64,000 bases of DNA from Silene latifolia. Taxonomy: Eukaryota > Streptophyta > Magnoliopsida > Caryophyllales > Caryophyllaceae. Where the stretch lies: assembly GCF_048544455.1 (NCBI RefSeq), contig NC_133531.1, positions 67,122,099-67,186,098 of the forward strand, given 5' to 3'. Shown one piece after another: positions 21,705 to 33,392 of the stretch. The stretch's first letter is position 1. Each line of letters starts with the position of its first letter. Below the pieces are notes generated by a model, which worked only from the letters and a program-made list of their open reading frames with translations, was not told the DNA's origin and ran no database searches. The position numbers and the translations under genes were made by a program.

Positions 21705-23911
21705 ACGGTTGTTTGCATGCAAATTGGTTAAAAGTTTTTCCGAGTTATATGAATAACAAATAAAACTTGTAAAATTTGTGTTATTATGGTATATCACGAA
21801 ATTATTACATGCATGTTAATATTTCTGGTCCTAAAATGTTTTAGGATATTTTGGTTAATTTTTCGGATTTTTATTGTTCATAATTTACAATAATGGCATT
21901 TAAATGTGATTTTATGAGTAAAAATGTCATTTTTGGTCTAAAATTAGCTATACTTCGAATTTTTACTTGGTTTTTGGATATGTTGTTACATATATTATTT
22001 TGAGATAACCTGTAAACTTTCATAATTTTTGGACTTGTTATGCTCGAAAAATGAATTTTTCATTATTAAATTCGAATTTAAGTGAAAAATAGGTTAATGT
22101 GAGTTATATTTCGAATCTGGTCATAGAAAATTAATATGTTGTCACATGCAATTTTACAAGATGTGTGTAAAATAATTGGCTATAAAGAAGTCTTTTTGCA
22201 TGATTTATGGATTTTTGAAGAAAAATAGCATAAATAGTGACATTATTAGTGGAAAATTAATAAAACATAATCTATGACTTAGGAAAAACGTCTAATGTTG
22301 CATTTTATTATCTTTTTCAGATCTAAAATTGAAAAGTTAATGAATATAATTTTTCCATGTTTTTTTATGATTATTTTATTATAAATCGATAAACCGCAAC
22401 ATTGTTTTTCCGGAAAAATTTCGAAATTTTTTAACCTAAAGATTTTGAACATTATGAGTGTCATGGATTTTTCCAGAATGTTCATGAATTTAAATTTCAA
22501 ATTTTGAATTTATTTGGAATTTTTGTGATTTATTTGAAGTTTAATGGCTTATTTTTGTAATTTTTGGTCCATTTATGAACAATTTTGTAAATAAAAGTTA
22601 ATTATGGTCAAATTATTAGTGAAGACTATATTTTGAGTCCTAAGAGGTTAGGGTAATTAACTTATGCATAAATATGAGTTTGTGTATTTTTGTGATTTTA
22701 AAATGTTGAAATCACGCAACCGTCAAAAAAACCGAGTAATATATGATATTGGCTATTTAAAGGCGATTTAGCATAAAAATTGAGCATGTTCATACATATT
22801 ATAATGCTGCATTTTCTTTATGATTGTCATAATTTCTATTTATGTAATTTTGAATTATGTAATTTTTACTTAGTATGGCCTTAGATTTTAATTGGTATTT
22901 CCCGAAATGTATGGGAATATCGATTCGGTTGTAATTTTTATTGTGATCTCGTATCACCATTTTGTAATTTAATAGATTTATTTTATTTTAGTTACAAATG
23001 TATAATAGGAAATTATGTAATTTATTATGTAATTTTATTCATTCCGGAGTTCCAAAAGACGGATTTCTTCAAGAATGGCGATACATAAAGACGGTGTTAC
23101 CTCGAGATGCGTGCCACAACCGAAGTTCAAGGGACCAATGGAGTTGGTTTCCGAATTTGTAATAGTTAAATAGTTTTCTATTTTAGGAAGGCCATACTAG
23201 GATTTATTTATCTTTATGCTTGCATTTTATTTTATGTCACATGCATCGCTAAATCGCCATAACTAAAACATGCATCCTTATTTTATCGAGTTTATCGACC
23301 GTGTCAAATATAATTATCGTAGTTCACCGCTTTAGTTCACTTAAAACGTGATAGATAATAATTTGACATGACCTCTCGTTAAATAAAACAATTGAGACAT
23401 AGCCTTACCAAATAGTAGAAACCATGAAAACCTATTTCGCGAGGGAGTGCACTCGGCCACACCGGGGTACAAACCTTGTTACGTAGGGGAAGTGGGTGAT
23501 GAATGTTTTTCCACCGAGTTCATGTTAATGAGGGGTATTTCGGCACACCGTGCCCTAAATTGATATGGGTTTGGATTATGGACACATTTATTCGAAATTT
23601 GGGTTGTACTCAACGAAAGTATTCACGACGATTTCCGGATGTGTTTCGGGCTAGAGATGAATATTAATGTAAACATCATCGACCAAGAATTCTAAAAGTA
23701 GAATCGATTAAAAAGTTAATTCACCGAGTTATGTTAATAAAGGGTAATTCGGCACACCGTGCCCTAAGTTAATATGAATTTGGGTCTTGGAATCATTTAT
23801 TATAGTTGGGTAGAGGTCACTATATAAATGTTCATATCTTGTTTATTTGCAAGTATGATTTAAAAAGACAAATGTTAATATTTCCTTTCCTCCATATTTG
23901 TAGTTTTTACA
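21705..23911 (+). other. Copia C untranslated leader with repeated hairpin block
   Basis: About 2.2 kb with no ORF of note. It is AT-rich in the first 1.3 kb. A roughly 210-bp block is repeated near the end (from about 23515 and 23720), each copy with CACCGAGTT, GGCACACCGTGCC and CCTAARTTRATATG. The GGCAC/GTGCC word can form a 5-bp stem with a 3-base loop. Confidence 0.7.
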
Positions 23912-25666
23912 ATGAATCCAACAAATGCTACCGCACCAATAACTATTGAGTCATATCACCATGTTCTTGACGACATATGCTCCAACAATAATTTCGATAC
24001 AACTAGAGAACTTCATTTCGGGATAGGTTCGGATGGAAACCTTAATTTCATCACCACTTCTAAACCACCCACTACTACTAGACCTCGTGTGAGTTCGTCT
24101 CAGGAAGACTACCTCATACGATCTATAGGGTCTTTGTCTCTGGAAGATAAAGATGCCAAAGCTAGTGGGAGCTCTAGCAATCAAGTTCTTGCATCAAAGG
24201 GTAAGAGGTTCAAGAAGAAAGGAAAGAAAGTCAAAAACTTCAAGCAAGTTAATGATGAGTGCCATTATTGCTATGGCATGGGACATTGGCTTAGGAATTG
24301 TCCCATGTATTTGCGAAATATAAGGGAAGGACTCATTGCTCCAAAAGGTACAATTGCTAAAGAAATTTATGTTATTGATATAAATTATACTTCCACTACG
24401 ACATGGGTACTAGATACCGGTTGTGGTTCTCACCTTTGTAATCATTTACAGGGTTTAAGAGATGTGGAGAGGCTTAGCAAGGGAGATGTGGATCTACGCC
24501 TTGGAAATGGAGCTCGGGTAGCGGCCGAATCCAAGGGAACTTATGTTTTAGCTTTGCCGAACGGATTTGAGTTGTATTTGCATAATTGTTTTTATGTACC
24601 TACACTCTCTAAAAACATTATTTCAATCGCCATGCTAGACGTGGACGGTTTTTGTTTTGTCATTAAGAACAATCGTTGCTCTATTTCTAGGAATGATTTG
24701 GTTATTGGCCAAGCTACTTCTATCAATGGCATTTACATTTTAGAGACCTCAAATCCAATTAATGATATTTATAACATACAATCAAAGAAACTCAAAACAA
24801 GTGACCCAAGTGAAGCGTTCATTTGGCATTGTCGATTAGGTCACATAAACGAGAATCGCATCAAAAGATTAATTTCGACTAATGTGATTACACCATTTGA
24901 TTATCAATCATATGGTACATGCGAATATTGCCTACTTGGCAAGATGACTCGTAATCCTTTTAGTGGTAAAGGGACACGAGCTAGTGAACTATTGGGACTC
25001 ATACACACCGATGTATGTGGACCAATGAGTATCACCGCTCGTGGTAATTATGACTACTTTATAACCTTCACCGATGACTTAAGTAGATATGGGTATATCT
25101 ATTTAATGAAACATAAGAGTGAAGCATTTGAGAAATTCAAAGAATTTCAAAACGAAGTAGAGAACCAATTGAACAAAAGGATTAAGGCACTACGATCCGA
25201 TCGTGGTGGAGAATACCTTAGCCTTGAATTTGATTCACACTTGAAAGGTTGTGGCATTATATCACAACTTACTCCACCCGGAACACCACAACTCAATGGT
25301 GTTGCCGAAAGGAGGAATCGAACCTTACTTGATATGGTTCGATCCATGATGAGTCAAACCGAGTTACCGAACTCATTTTGGGGATTTGCAATTCAAACCG
25401 CAATAAAATCTTTGAACGTGAGTCCAACCAAAGCAATCGAAAAGACTCCATATGAGATATGGAAAGAAAAGGTTCCAAATCTATCCCACATGAAGATTTG
25501 GGGATGTGATGCTTACGTCAAAACTAAGAACGACAACAAGCTTGCCCCAAGATCCGAAAAATGCATTTTTGTAGGATATCCCATGGCCTCACGAGGCTAT
25601 TACTTCTATAAGCCTCAAGAGAACAAAGTATTTGTGTCTCGCGATCTTTGTCTTCCTAGAAAGTGA
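23912..25666 (+). pseudogene. Copia C Gag(short)-protease-integrase frame
   Basis: A 584-residue frame opening MNPTNATAPITIESYHHVL. Only about 116 residues precede the zinc knuckle CHYCYGMGHWLRNC, and they show no capsid-type sequence. Protease: TWVLDTGCGSHLCNH near residue 165. Pre-integrase WHCRLGHINENR near 304. Integrase: HTDVCGP (about 363), FITFTDDLSRYG, LRSDRGGEYLS and GVAERRNRTLLDM, so the catalytic acidic residues are present. GWGCDAYV-type C-terminal sequence follows. A one-base insertion between about 25640 and 25652 throws the frame into a stop at 25666, just before the linker to reverse transcriptase. Otherwise the frame is clean. Confidence 0.92.
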
Positions 25667-26921
25667 TTTTATTTCTAGGAGACAGAGTGGGAGAAATTTT
25701 GAACTTGATGAAGTTCAAGAGCCACAAACCGAAATAGAGGCGCAAGAAGAAGTTCCTTCGTCATCTAACACGGTTGTTCCTACTCCTCTTAGAAGAACGG
25801 GCCGAGTTATTCGCCATCCTGATCGATATGTGGGACTTATCGAAGAAGATGGAACGCTCGATGTGTTGCTTATGGAAAGTGACGAGCCCGCCACCTACAA
25901 GGCCGCAATCTCTAGTCCAAATTCCACCTTATGGCTTGAAGCCATGAAGTCCGAAATGGATTCTATGCTTAAAAACCAAGTTTGGGACTTGGTAGATTTG
26001 CCTAAAGGGGCAAGACCCCTCCAATGCAAATGGATATTCAAGGTCAAAAATGGCATAGAAGGACATGACGATGTCTACAAAGCTAGGCTAGTGGCAAAAG
26101 GATTTACCCAAGTCCAAGGTCTCCATTATGATGAGACCTTCGCCCCCGTAGCCATGCTAAGATCCATACGGATTTTGTTAGCGATCGCCGCATTTCATGA
26201 TTATGAAATTTGGCAAATGGATGTCAAAACCGCTTTTCTAAATGGGTATTTAGAAGAGGAGGTGTACATGATACAACCCGAAGGTTTTGTTGATTCTAAA
26301 AATCCTAACAAAGTGTGCAAGCTTAAGAGATCCATTTATGGTCTTAAGCAAGCATCAAGAAGTTGGAATCATCGATTCAATGATGTAATAAAAGAAAATG
26401 GTTTCACTCGAAATGTTGAGGAACCATGTTTATACATGAAATTTAGTGGGAGCAATGTTGTGTTCCTAATCTTGTATGTCGATGACATACTACTCATTGG
26501 AAATGATATTCCAATGTTGTCTTCGTTTAAGAAGTGGTTAGGTAACCACTTCCAAATGAAGGATTTAGGAGAGGCACAACGCATACTAGGTATCCGGATC
26601 TATAGAGATAGATCCAAGAGGATATTGGCGCTAAGTCAAGAGTCTTATGTTGATAAGATTCTTCGACGATTCAGCATGGACAAATCCAAAAGGGGTTTGG
26701 TACCTATGGTAACCGGAACGATATTGAGCAAGACTCAATGTCCCTCCGAACCCCATGATGTTGAACGCATGAAGTTGATCCCTTACGCTTCCGCTGTTGG
26801 ATCAATCATGTATGCCATGATATGCACACGTCTCGATGTCTCGTATGCCTTGAGCATGACGAGTAGATATCAAGGAAATCCAGGTGAGAGTCACTGGATT
26901 CTTTGTCAAGAACATCCTTAA
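25632..26921 (+). pseudogene. Copia C reverse transcriptase frame
   Basis: Overlaps the previous frame. From FLESDFISRRQSGRN it continues the polyprotein: LWLEAMKSEMDSM, KARLVAKGFTQ, WQMDVKTAFLNG, KRSIYGLKQASRSWN, FLILYVDDILLIGND (both aspartates intact), MKDLGEAQRILGIRIYRDRS, VGSIMYAMICTRLDVSYAL. It loses register at GESHWILCQEHP (about 26895) through an extra base. The polymerase core is complete and could be functional if expressed as a separate piece. Confidence 0.92.
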
Positions 26922-27463
26922 GTACTTGAGAAGAACTAAGGATTCTATCCTTGTGTTTGGAGGAGACACTGAGTTGCGTGTTACTGGATACACGGACTCA
27001 AGTTTTCAAACAGATAGAGATGACATGAAATCACAAGCTGGTTTTGTTTTCATGCTCAATGGTGGTGCCGTAAGCTGGAGAAGCTTCAAGGAAGTCAGAA
27101 TCGCGGATTCGACAACGGAGGTCGAGTACATAGCAGCATCGAAGCGCCAAGGAAGCTATGTGGATCAAGCAATTCACGGAAGGACTAAAAGTAGTACCTA
27201 CCGCCAATGATCCCATCACTCTCTATTGTGATAATAGTGGGATGATCTTCCAAGCTAAGGAGCCGAAGTCTAGTAATAGATCTAGACATGTACTTAGAAA
27301 ATATCATGTAATAAGAGATTTCATTGAAAGAAAGGAAATTGCGATTTGTAAGGTTGGGACGGATGACAACATAGCCGATCCGCTCACCAAGCCTTTATCG
27401 CAGGCTAAGCATGATGGGCATGTTACGTCCATGGGACTTAAACGTGTACCAAATTTCTGTTAG
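26884..27463 (+). pseudogene. Copia C RNase H (two overlapping frames)
   Basis: Frame 26884-27210 carries KNILKYLRRTKDSILVF, GYTDSSFQTDRDD and FKEVRIADSTTEVEYIAAS. One missing base near 27145 shifts the reading to frame 27158-27463 (MWIKQFTEGLKVV, YCDNSGMIFQAKEP, DDNIADPLTKPL, stop after RVPNFC). RNase H acidic residues appear present across the two frames. Confidence 0.9.
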
Positions 27464-28202
27464 ATTTTGAAATGAAATAAAAATGTTGTTTTTGTTCATG
27501 TTCATAATCACATTTGTCTTTTATCTTTAATTTATACCTTGTTACATCCATACGGGTTGTAGAGACAATTGAACCCCGTCAAAGTGAACACGGATTAACA
27601 TAGTACTTGCCCATAGTCACTTGTATGAGGTGACGTCTCGAAGTGACTAGAGTGTTAGGCGATTGATGGCAAGTTCACGTGCCATAGAGTCATGTGAGAT
27701 GACTAGTCGATCACATAGGCAAACTGTTAGGAACATTTTGTCGGGCCTTATGACCGCTTATAGAGTTCTGGCAAATTTATATAGCCTGGTCGTGGCGAGA
27801 GCTACTATAGTATTCAAATGAGTCGATTCTTTTGACTAAAGACTATTCTCCTAAGATGGCACAGTTTCAGATTAACTTTGATTTGTGTTACTACGACCTT
27901 CGTAAATGGGGTCAAATGGGCATATTTTGGGTTATGATGGCTGTGGCTAGTCGAAGGGAATGAGTGCAATAGGAATTTTCCACCCCTAGTCAGGGTTATA
28001 ACAATATCTCAGGGCCACTCGAGGAGTAATGAACTGGAAATGCGTGGCCACGCTCGGAAGGTATCCGAGTGGATAAATCCGGTCAATCGGTTATTCTCCG
28101 GATCGAGGAAACCACTCTCGATATGATCACTTGCAAGTACGACCTGAAAGACACCTTGCATTGAGTGGGAGATAGTAATAGGACAAGAGAATTGGTGACG
28201 CA
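27464..28202 (+). other. Copia C non-coding 3' segment
   Basis: About 740 bp between pol and the polypurine tract with no ORF. Similar segments lie in copia D and E (for example around 31500-31800 and 59900-60300), in the opposite orientation. Confidence 0.6.
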
Positions 28203-28227
28203 CACTTGTCGAGGACAAGTGGGAGAT
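28203..28227 (+). promoter_or_regulatory. Copia C polypurine tract with hairpin
   Basis: CACTTGTC (28203-28210) GAG GACAAGTG (28214-28221), then GGAGAT and the LTR TG at 28228. The 3' arm of the 8-bp stem runs into the AAGTGGGAGA purine tract that should prime plus-strand synthesis. Confidence 0.8.
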
Positions 28228-29478
28228 TGTTGGGAAATGTGTCCTCAACAATAGTGCGATCATATGATTTAAATATCATTATTAAATCTCATTTTGAAGA
28301 ATACAATTGGGAAATAATTTTGTTACTGTCAACTGGTCAACATATATCGGTAATGATTGGCTGACTAGAGTTTGACATCTTGTCGTGTGACGGTGGTGAT
28401 CAGTTGACCCCCTAGGTCTTACCTAAAGGGCAATACACTTAATTGATTATTTAATTAATCGTATAACGTTACGAGTTGATTAAATTACTTGAAAATTGAC
28501 GGACGATTTTGGAAGTAAAATTTACGTATCATATTGAAATGCGATTAAATGAGATATGGTCTGAGTAATCGAATTGTTTCATTACTCGGATGAAATTATT
28601 GTTTAAGGAAACAATTGGAATTGAATGAATTTTTGTAAATGCGATTTATAAATTAGTAAAAATATTTCGGCACAAGTAATTATGGAATTACTAAATCGAT
28701 TTTTGTATGTGACGTATTTTTATTAATACGTTGATTTTTAATATGTTAAAAATACATTACAAATTATGTTACATGTGACATGTTACATATTGAGAAATTG
28801 ACAAAAATAATATGGACACCATATTATGATATGTACCGAAATAATGGGGTATTAGATTAACATTGTGTTGATTAATTTATTAAGTAAACATAATGATTAT
28901 CTACTAGTCTAGCCATGCAAGCCTATGAACATTGTTAAGAGCAACAACTTCATGCATTGGCTCACCCCAAAAGCCCCCCTACCACCCGGTTTTTGAGAAG
29001 AGGAAACCATGATGGTTTTCTCATATTTTTACCTAATAATATACAAAATGTTTTGTATAACATTCATTCACTTGTTCATCCAAAATTTAGAGTTTTAGAG
29101 AGACAAAATCCTCTCTTCTTCTTCCTCCCATAAAACCGAAAATATTAAGAGTACATAATATTTTTGGGTCTATTTTCTACTAAGATTAATATTATACTAG
29201 TACTTATAATATTAATTAGATTAAGTGTTAAGCTTTGGGTATAAAGCTTGGGGAGAGATCTTATACTTAGATCTTGTTCATCCATAAGGGAAAGCTCAAG
29301 ATCAAAAGAGAAAGGTGATCTCTTTTGTGCCCTTAAATCCGAAATCTACAATGTAAGGACATTATTTCTCTTCTCTTATATTATTGTTTGCATGCATAAA
29401 ATCCGTTTTAATTTTATGACAAATTAATTATGACATATTTGAATATGTTAGTATGTATATGAATCTACATTTCCTTCA
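28228..29478 (+). repeat. Copia C 3' LTR
   Basis: Partner of 20438-21688 and the same length (1251 bp). Followed by the CCTGG target duplication. Confidence 0.95.
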
Positions 29479-29773
29479 CCTGGTTCTCCAAAAACCGATC
29501 GTTATCCTCCTCTTCATCCTCCACCTCATCATCAAATTGAACCTTCGACTCATCATCAGAATGGTCATCCGCTTCTGATTCCATTAAAAACGCTATCGGG
29601 AAATCACTCTCGCTCGCAACAGGGTCGAGCATAGGGCTAATGTGGATGCCCTTTCCCCAACCACGACGTGGTGGCGCTCCGCAGTTTCGTCGAATAGAAG
29701 GTGTGATAATTCTCCCGGCGGTACGGTCCTTTGGGGGACCCATTACGTTATTTCCTCTATCTCCCATCTGCAT
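29479..29773 (-). pseudogene. Plant-mobile-domain-like gene, first piece
   Basis: The minus-strand frame begins MQMGDRGNNVMGPPKDRT at 29773. It is basic in its first 45 residues and then strongly acidic (SEADDHSDDES, DDEVEDEEEDNDRF) up to the copia C insertion. Its continuation is at 20270-20437. I infer one gene broken by copia C. The acidic stretch is of low complexity and not diagnostic. It could be a gene carried by a larger transposon or a degenerate host gene. Confidence 0.4.
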
Positions 29774-29990
29774 TAACGAAATTAATACATTAGAAATACA
29801 TCGATAAACAAAACCAAAAACAAAACAAAAAAAAAAGTAGTTTAAATACGAAAATTAAGGTGAAAATGAAATTTAAAGGTCTGTTCCATGGACGGACTTT
29901 AAAAATCAAAGTCTGACACTATGCTTACCAGCGTTGCATTCAACGTCCAACCCACATATGACGTAGAAGATCAAAGTCCAACCCACCGAT
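29774..29990 (-). other. Upstream region of the mobile-domain-like gene
   Basis: No ORF. AT-rich next to the start, then (29920-29990) words such as GCGTTGCATTCAACGTCCAAC that continue across copia D at 38841-38990. It ends with the CCGAT target duplication of copia D (29986-29990). Confidence 0.5.
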
Positions 29991-31185
29991 TGTTTGATTC
30001 ATTAATCTCATATTACACACTTTTAATAACAATGTGTTTATTAGTTTAGTCATAACTAAAAGGAACTTATGCATGCATAACAAATTAAATAAAAGAGAAG
30101 AATTTATCATTCTTAAAATGGAAGTCGAATGGGATATACTAATTGGACTCCTTCCAATTAGTCTTCTTAAGTAATAATCCATATGCTCCAAGTGAAAAAC
30201 CCTAGATCCAATTGTAGGATCTACTCCACAAGGGATTGTACCAAGGTAATCCCTCTTAATCCATAAACTAATTTTGTTACTAGAAAATTAGTATATGTCC
30301 CTTTAAATATAACTAATATATATTATTACTACTAGTAGTAATTTGATCTAACTATTAGTATAGAAATGATGTTTATATTTTCTTTCTCTCTCAAAAAAAT
30401 AATTTTAGAGAACTAAAATAAATTATTGCATTAGAATGAAAAATGAATGAGAAAACAAATCTCATATTATGTAGGGGAGAGTGGGGTTGCCAGCACCCTT
30501 GGGTCACACAAGGCCAATGCATGCTCTTCATTCCTACAAATTGTTAGTTCTTCATAAGGAAATGTAGGTTTTCATGCCTAAACCTAATCATAATTAGGTT
30601 GTCTTAAAACAATTAAGATAAAAACAACATTGTCCCCCACTAAATGGAGAAAACCGGTTCTCCATTTGTAAAATGGAGTTCCATTTTAACTTTGTTATTT
30701 TGTCAATTATAGTTGTGACATATGTGACATGTTACTAGACATATGTCCATGTAATGCATTTTTAACTTATTAAAAATCATTACATACAAAATAAATAACA
30801 CAATTAGCAATACATGATTACTAACACTTAAAATGGACCATATAATTATAATTCACAACACTTTGTAATTATAATACATTATTCATTCTAATTATAATTG
30901 TTTCATAAACAATAATAAAAAAACATCATCTATTTTAAAGGATCAATTAACTTGTATCGTAATACAATTAATTAATTTATCAATTAAGAGTGTTACCCTA
31001 TAGGTATGACCTTAAGGGATCAACTGATCACCACCGTCATACGACAGTAATGTCAAACTCTAGTCAGCCAACCATTACTGATTAATGTGGATCAGTTGAC
31101 AATAAAATATTACTTTCCCTCATATATTCTTATCATGAGATTTAAATATGTGATCGCATTATTGTCGAGGACACATACTCCAACA
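29991..31185 (-). repeat. Copia D 3' LTR
   Basis: TGTTTGATTC...ACACATACTCCAACA, 1195 bp, flanked on the left by CCGAT. Confidence 0.92.
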
Positions 31186-31210
31186 ATCTCCCACTTGTCC
31201 GCGACAAGTG
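31186..31210 (-). promoter_or_regulatory. Copia D polypurine tract with hairpin
   Basis: Plus strand: ATCTCC then CACTTGTC (31192-31199) CGC GACAAGTG (31203-31210). The 8-bp arms are the same as in copia C but the loop differs. Confidence 0.78.
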
Positions 31211-31980
31211 TGCGTCACCAATTCTCTTGTCCTATTACTATCTCCCACTCAATGCAAGGTGTCTTGCAGGTCGTACTTGCATTTGATCATATCATGAGTG
31301 GTTTCCTCGATCTGCAGAATAACTGTTTGACCGAAATTATCTACCGTAGATACCTTCCGAGCGTGGCCACGAATTTTCAGTTCATTACTCCTCGAGTGTC
31401 CTTGAGATATAAGATAACCCTGACTAGGGGTGGACAATTCCTATTGCACTTTCCCTTCGCATAGCCACAACTCATTATAACCCAAAATGTGCCCCTTTGA
31501 CCCCAATTACGAAGGTCATTGAACACAAATCAAAATTACTTTGAAGTTGTGCCATCTTAGGCGAATAGTCTTTAGTCAAAGAATTGACTCATAAGAATAC
31601 TATAGTAGCTCTCCCCACGACCAGGCTATATAAAAATTTTCAGAACTCTATAAGTGGTCATAAGCCCGACAGAGTGTCCCATACAGTCTGCCTATGTGAT
31701 CGACTAGTCATCTCTTATGACTCTATGTCACTTGAACTTTCCATCAATCGCATCACACTCTAGTTACTTCGAGATGTCAACTCATGTAAGTAACTATGGG
31801 CGATTACTATGTCAATCTAGTTCACTTTAATGGGGTTCAAAATTGTCTTAACAACCCATTTGGATATGACAAAGTAATTAAAAAAAAAAATTAAAAGACA
31901 AATGCGATTATTCTATATGAACAAATAAAACAACATTTTATTTCATATCAAATAGTCTAGTATAAACTTGGCATACGTTT
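31211..31980 (-). other. Copia D non-coding 3' segment
   Basis: About 770 bp with no gene. Counterpart of 27464-28202 in copia C. A 125-residue plus-strand frame here spans LTR and 3' segment and is a chance shadow. Confidence 0.6.
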
Positions 31981-32651
31981 AAGCCCCATGGATACAACAT
32001 GTCCATCGTGTTTAGCCTGCGATAAAGGCTTGGTGAGCGGATCAGCTAAGTTATTATCCGTCCCAACCTTACAAATCGCAATTTCCTTTCTTTCAATAAA
32101 ATATCTAACAATATGAAATTTTCTGAGTACATGTCTAGATCTATTACTAGACTTTGGCTCTCTAGCTTGAAGATTGTTCCATTGTTGTCACAATAGAGAG
32201 TAATGGGATCTTTGGCGGTAGGAACTACTTTTAGACCTTCCACAAATTACCTAATCCACACAGCTTTCTTGGCAGCTTCAGATGCTGCAACGTACTCAGC
32301 CTCTGTAGTAGAATTCGCAATCACAGCTTCCTTGAAGCTTCTTCGGCTTACGGCACCACCATTGAGCATGTACACAAATCCACCTTGTGATTTCATGTCA
32401 TCTCTATCTGTTTGAAAGCTCGAGTCTGTGTAACCCTTAACACATAGCTCGGAGTCTCCTCCAAACACTAAGATAGAATCCTTAGTCCTTCGCAAATACT
32501 TGAGGATGTTCTTAACAGCTATCCAGTGACTCTCACCTGGATTCTCTTGATATCTACTTGCCATGCTTAAAGCATATGAGACATCTGGACGAGTGCATAT
32601 CATGGCATACATGATTGATCCAATAGCGGAAGCATAGGGAATCAACTTCAT
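31965..32651 (-). pseudogene. Copia D RNase H
   Basis: Frame 32651-32247: MKLIPYASAIGSIMYAMICTR, SHWIAVKNILKYLRRTKDS, GYTDSSFQTDRDD, STTEAEYVAASEAAKKAVWIR. It continues in frame 32243-32046 (MEGLKVVPTAKDP, YCDNNGTIF) and then, shifted again, through the conserved ending to about 31965. Two small frameshifts. Confidence 0.85.
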
Positions 32652-32699
32652 GCGTTCAACATCTTCGGTTCGGAGGGTGATTGGGACTTGCTCAAAATT

Positions 32700-33390
32700 G
32701 TCCCACTACCCATAGGAATTAAGCTTCTCTTAGACTGGTCCATGTTGAAGCATCGAAGAATCTTGTCAAAATAAGATTATTGACTTAATGTTAATATCCT
32801 TTTAGGTCTATCTCTATATATCCGGATACCTAATATGCGTTGTGCTTCTCCTAAATCCTTCATTTGGAAATGATTTCCTAGCCACTCTTTGACGGAGGAC
32901 AACATAGGGATGTCATTTCCAATAAGTAGTATGTCATCCACATACAATATTAGGAACACAACATTGCTCCCACTGAACTTCATGTTTAAACATGGTTCCT
33001 CAACACTTCGAGTAAAACCATTTTTCTTTTATAACATGATTAAATCGATGGTTCCAACTTCTTGATGCTTGCTTAAGACCATAAATGGATCTCTTAAGCT
33101 TGCATACTTTGTTAGGATTTTTAGGATCTACAAAACCTTCAGGTTGTATCATGTACACCTCCTCTTCTAAATGCCCATTTAGAAAAGCGGTCTTGACATC
33201 CATTTGCCATATTTCATAGTCATGAAATGCGGCGATCGCTAACAGTATCCGAATGGATCTCAGCATGGCTACGGGGGCAAATGTTTTGTCATAGTGAAGA
33301 CCATGAACTTGGGTAAAACCTTTTGCCACTAGCCTAACCTTGTAGACATCATCATGTCCTTCTATGCCATTCTTTACTTTAAAGATCCAT
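32700..33390 (-). pseudogene. Copia D reverse transcriptase
   Basis: Frame 33329-33000 has MAKGFTQVHGLHYDKTFAPVAM, WQMDVKTAFLNGHLEEEVYM and KLKRSIYGLKQASRSWN. After a break near 33010 the frame 32983-32777 has FLILYVDDILLIGND and MKDLGEAQRILGIRIYRDRP. The catalytic aspartates are present, but the frame is interrupted at least twice. Confidence 0.87.
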
Positions 33391-33392
33391 TT

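Larger units (their letters stand above)
20438..29478 (+). mobile_element. Copia C: full-length Ty1/copia retrotransposon, 9.0 kb
   Basis: LTRs at 20438-21688 and 28228-29478, with CCTGG at 20433-20437 and 29479-29483 as target duplication. The plus strand carries the primer site, a 2.2-kb leader, a short Gag with zinc knuckle, protease, integrase, reverse transcriptase and RNase H. Three single-base frameshifts break the polyprotein (about 25645, 26895 and 27145). The Gag lacks the normal capsid segment. The element landed in the mobile-domain-like gene. Confidence 0.95.
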
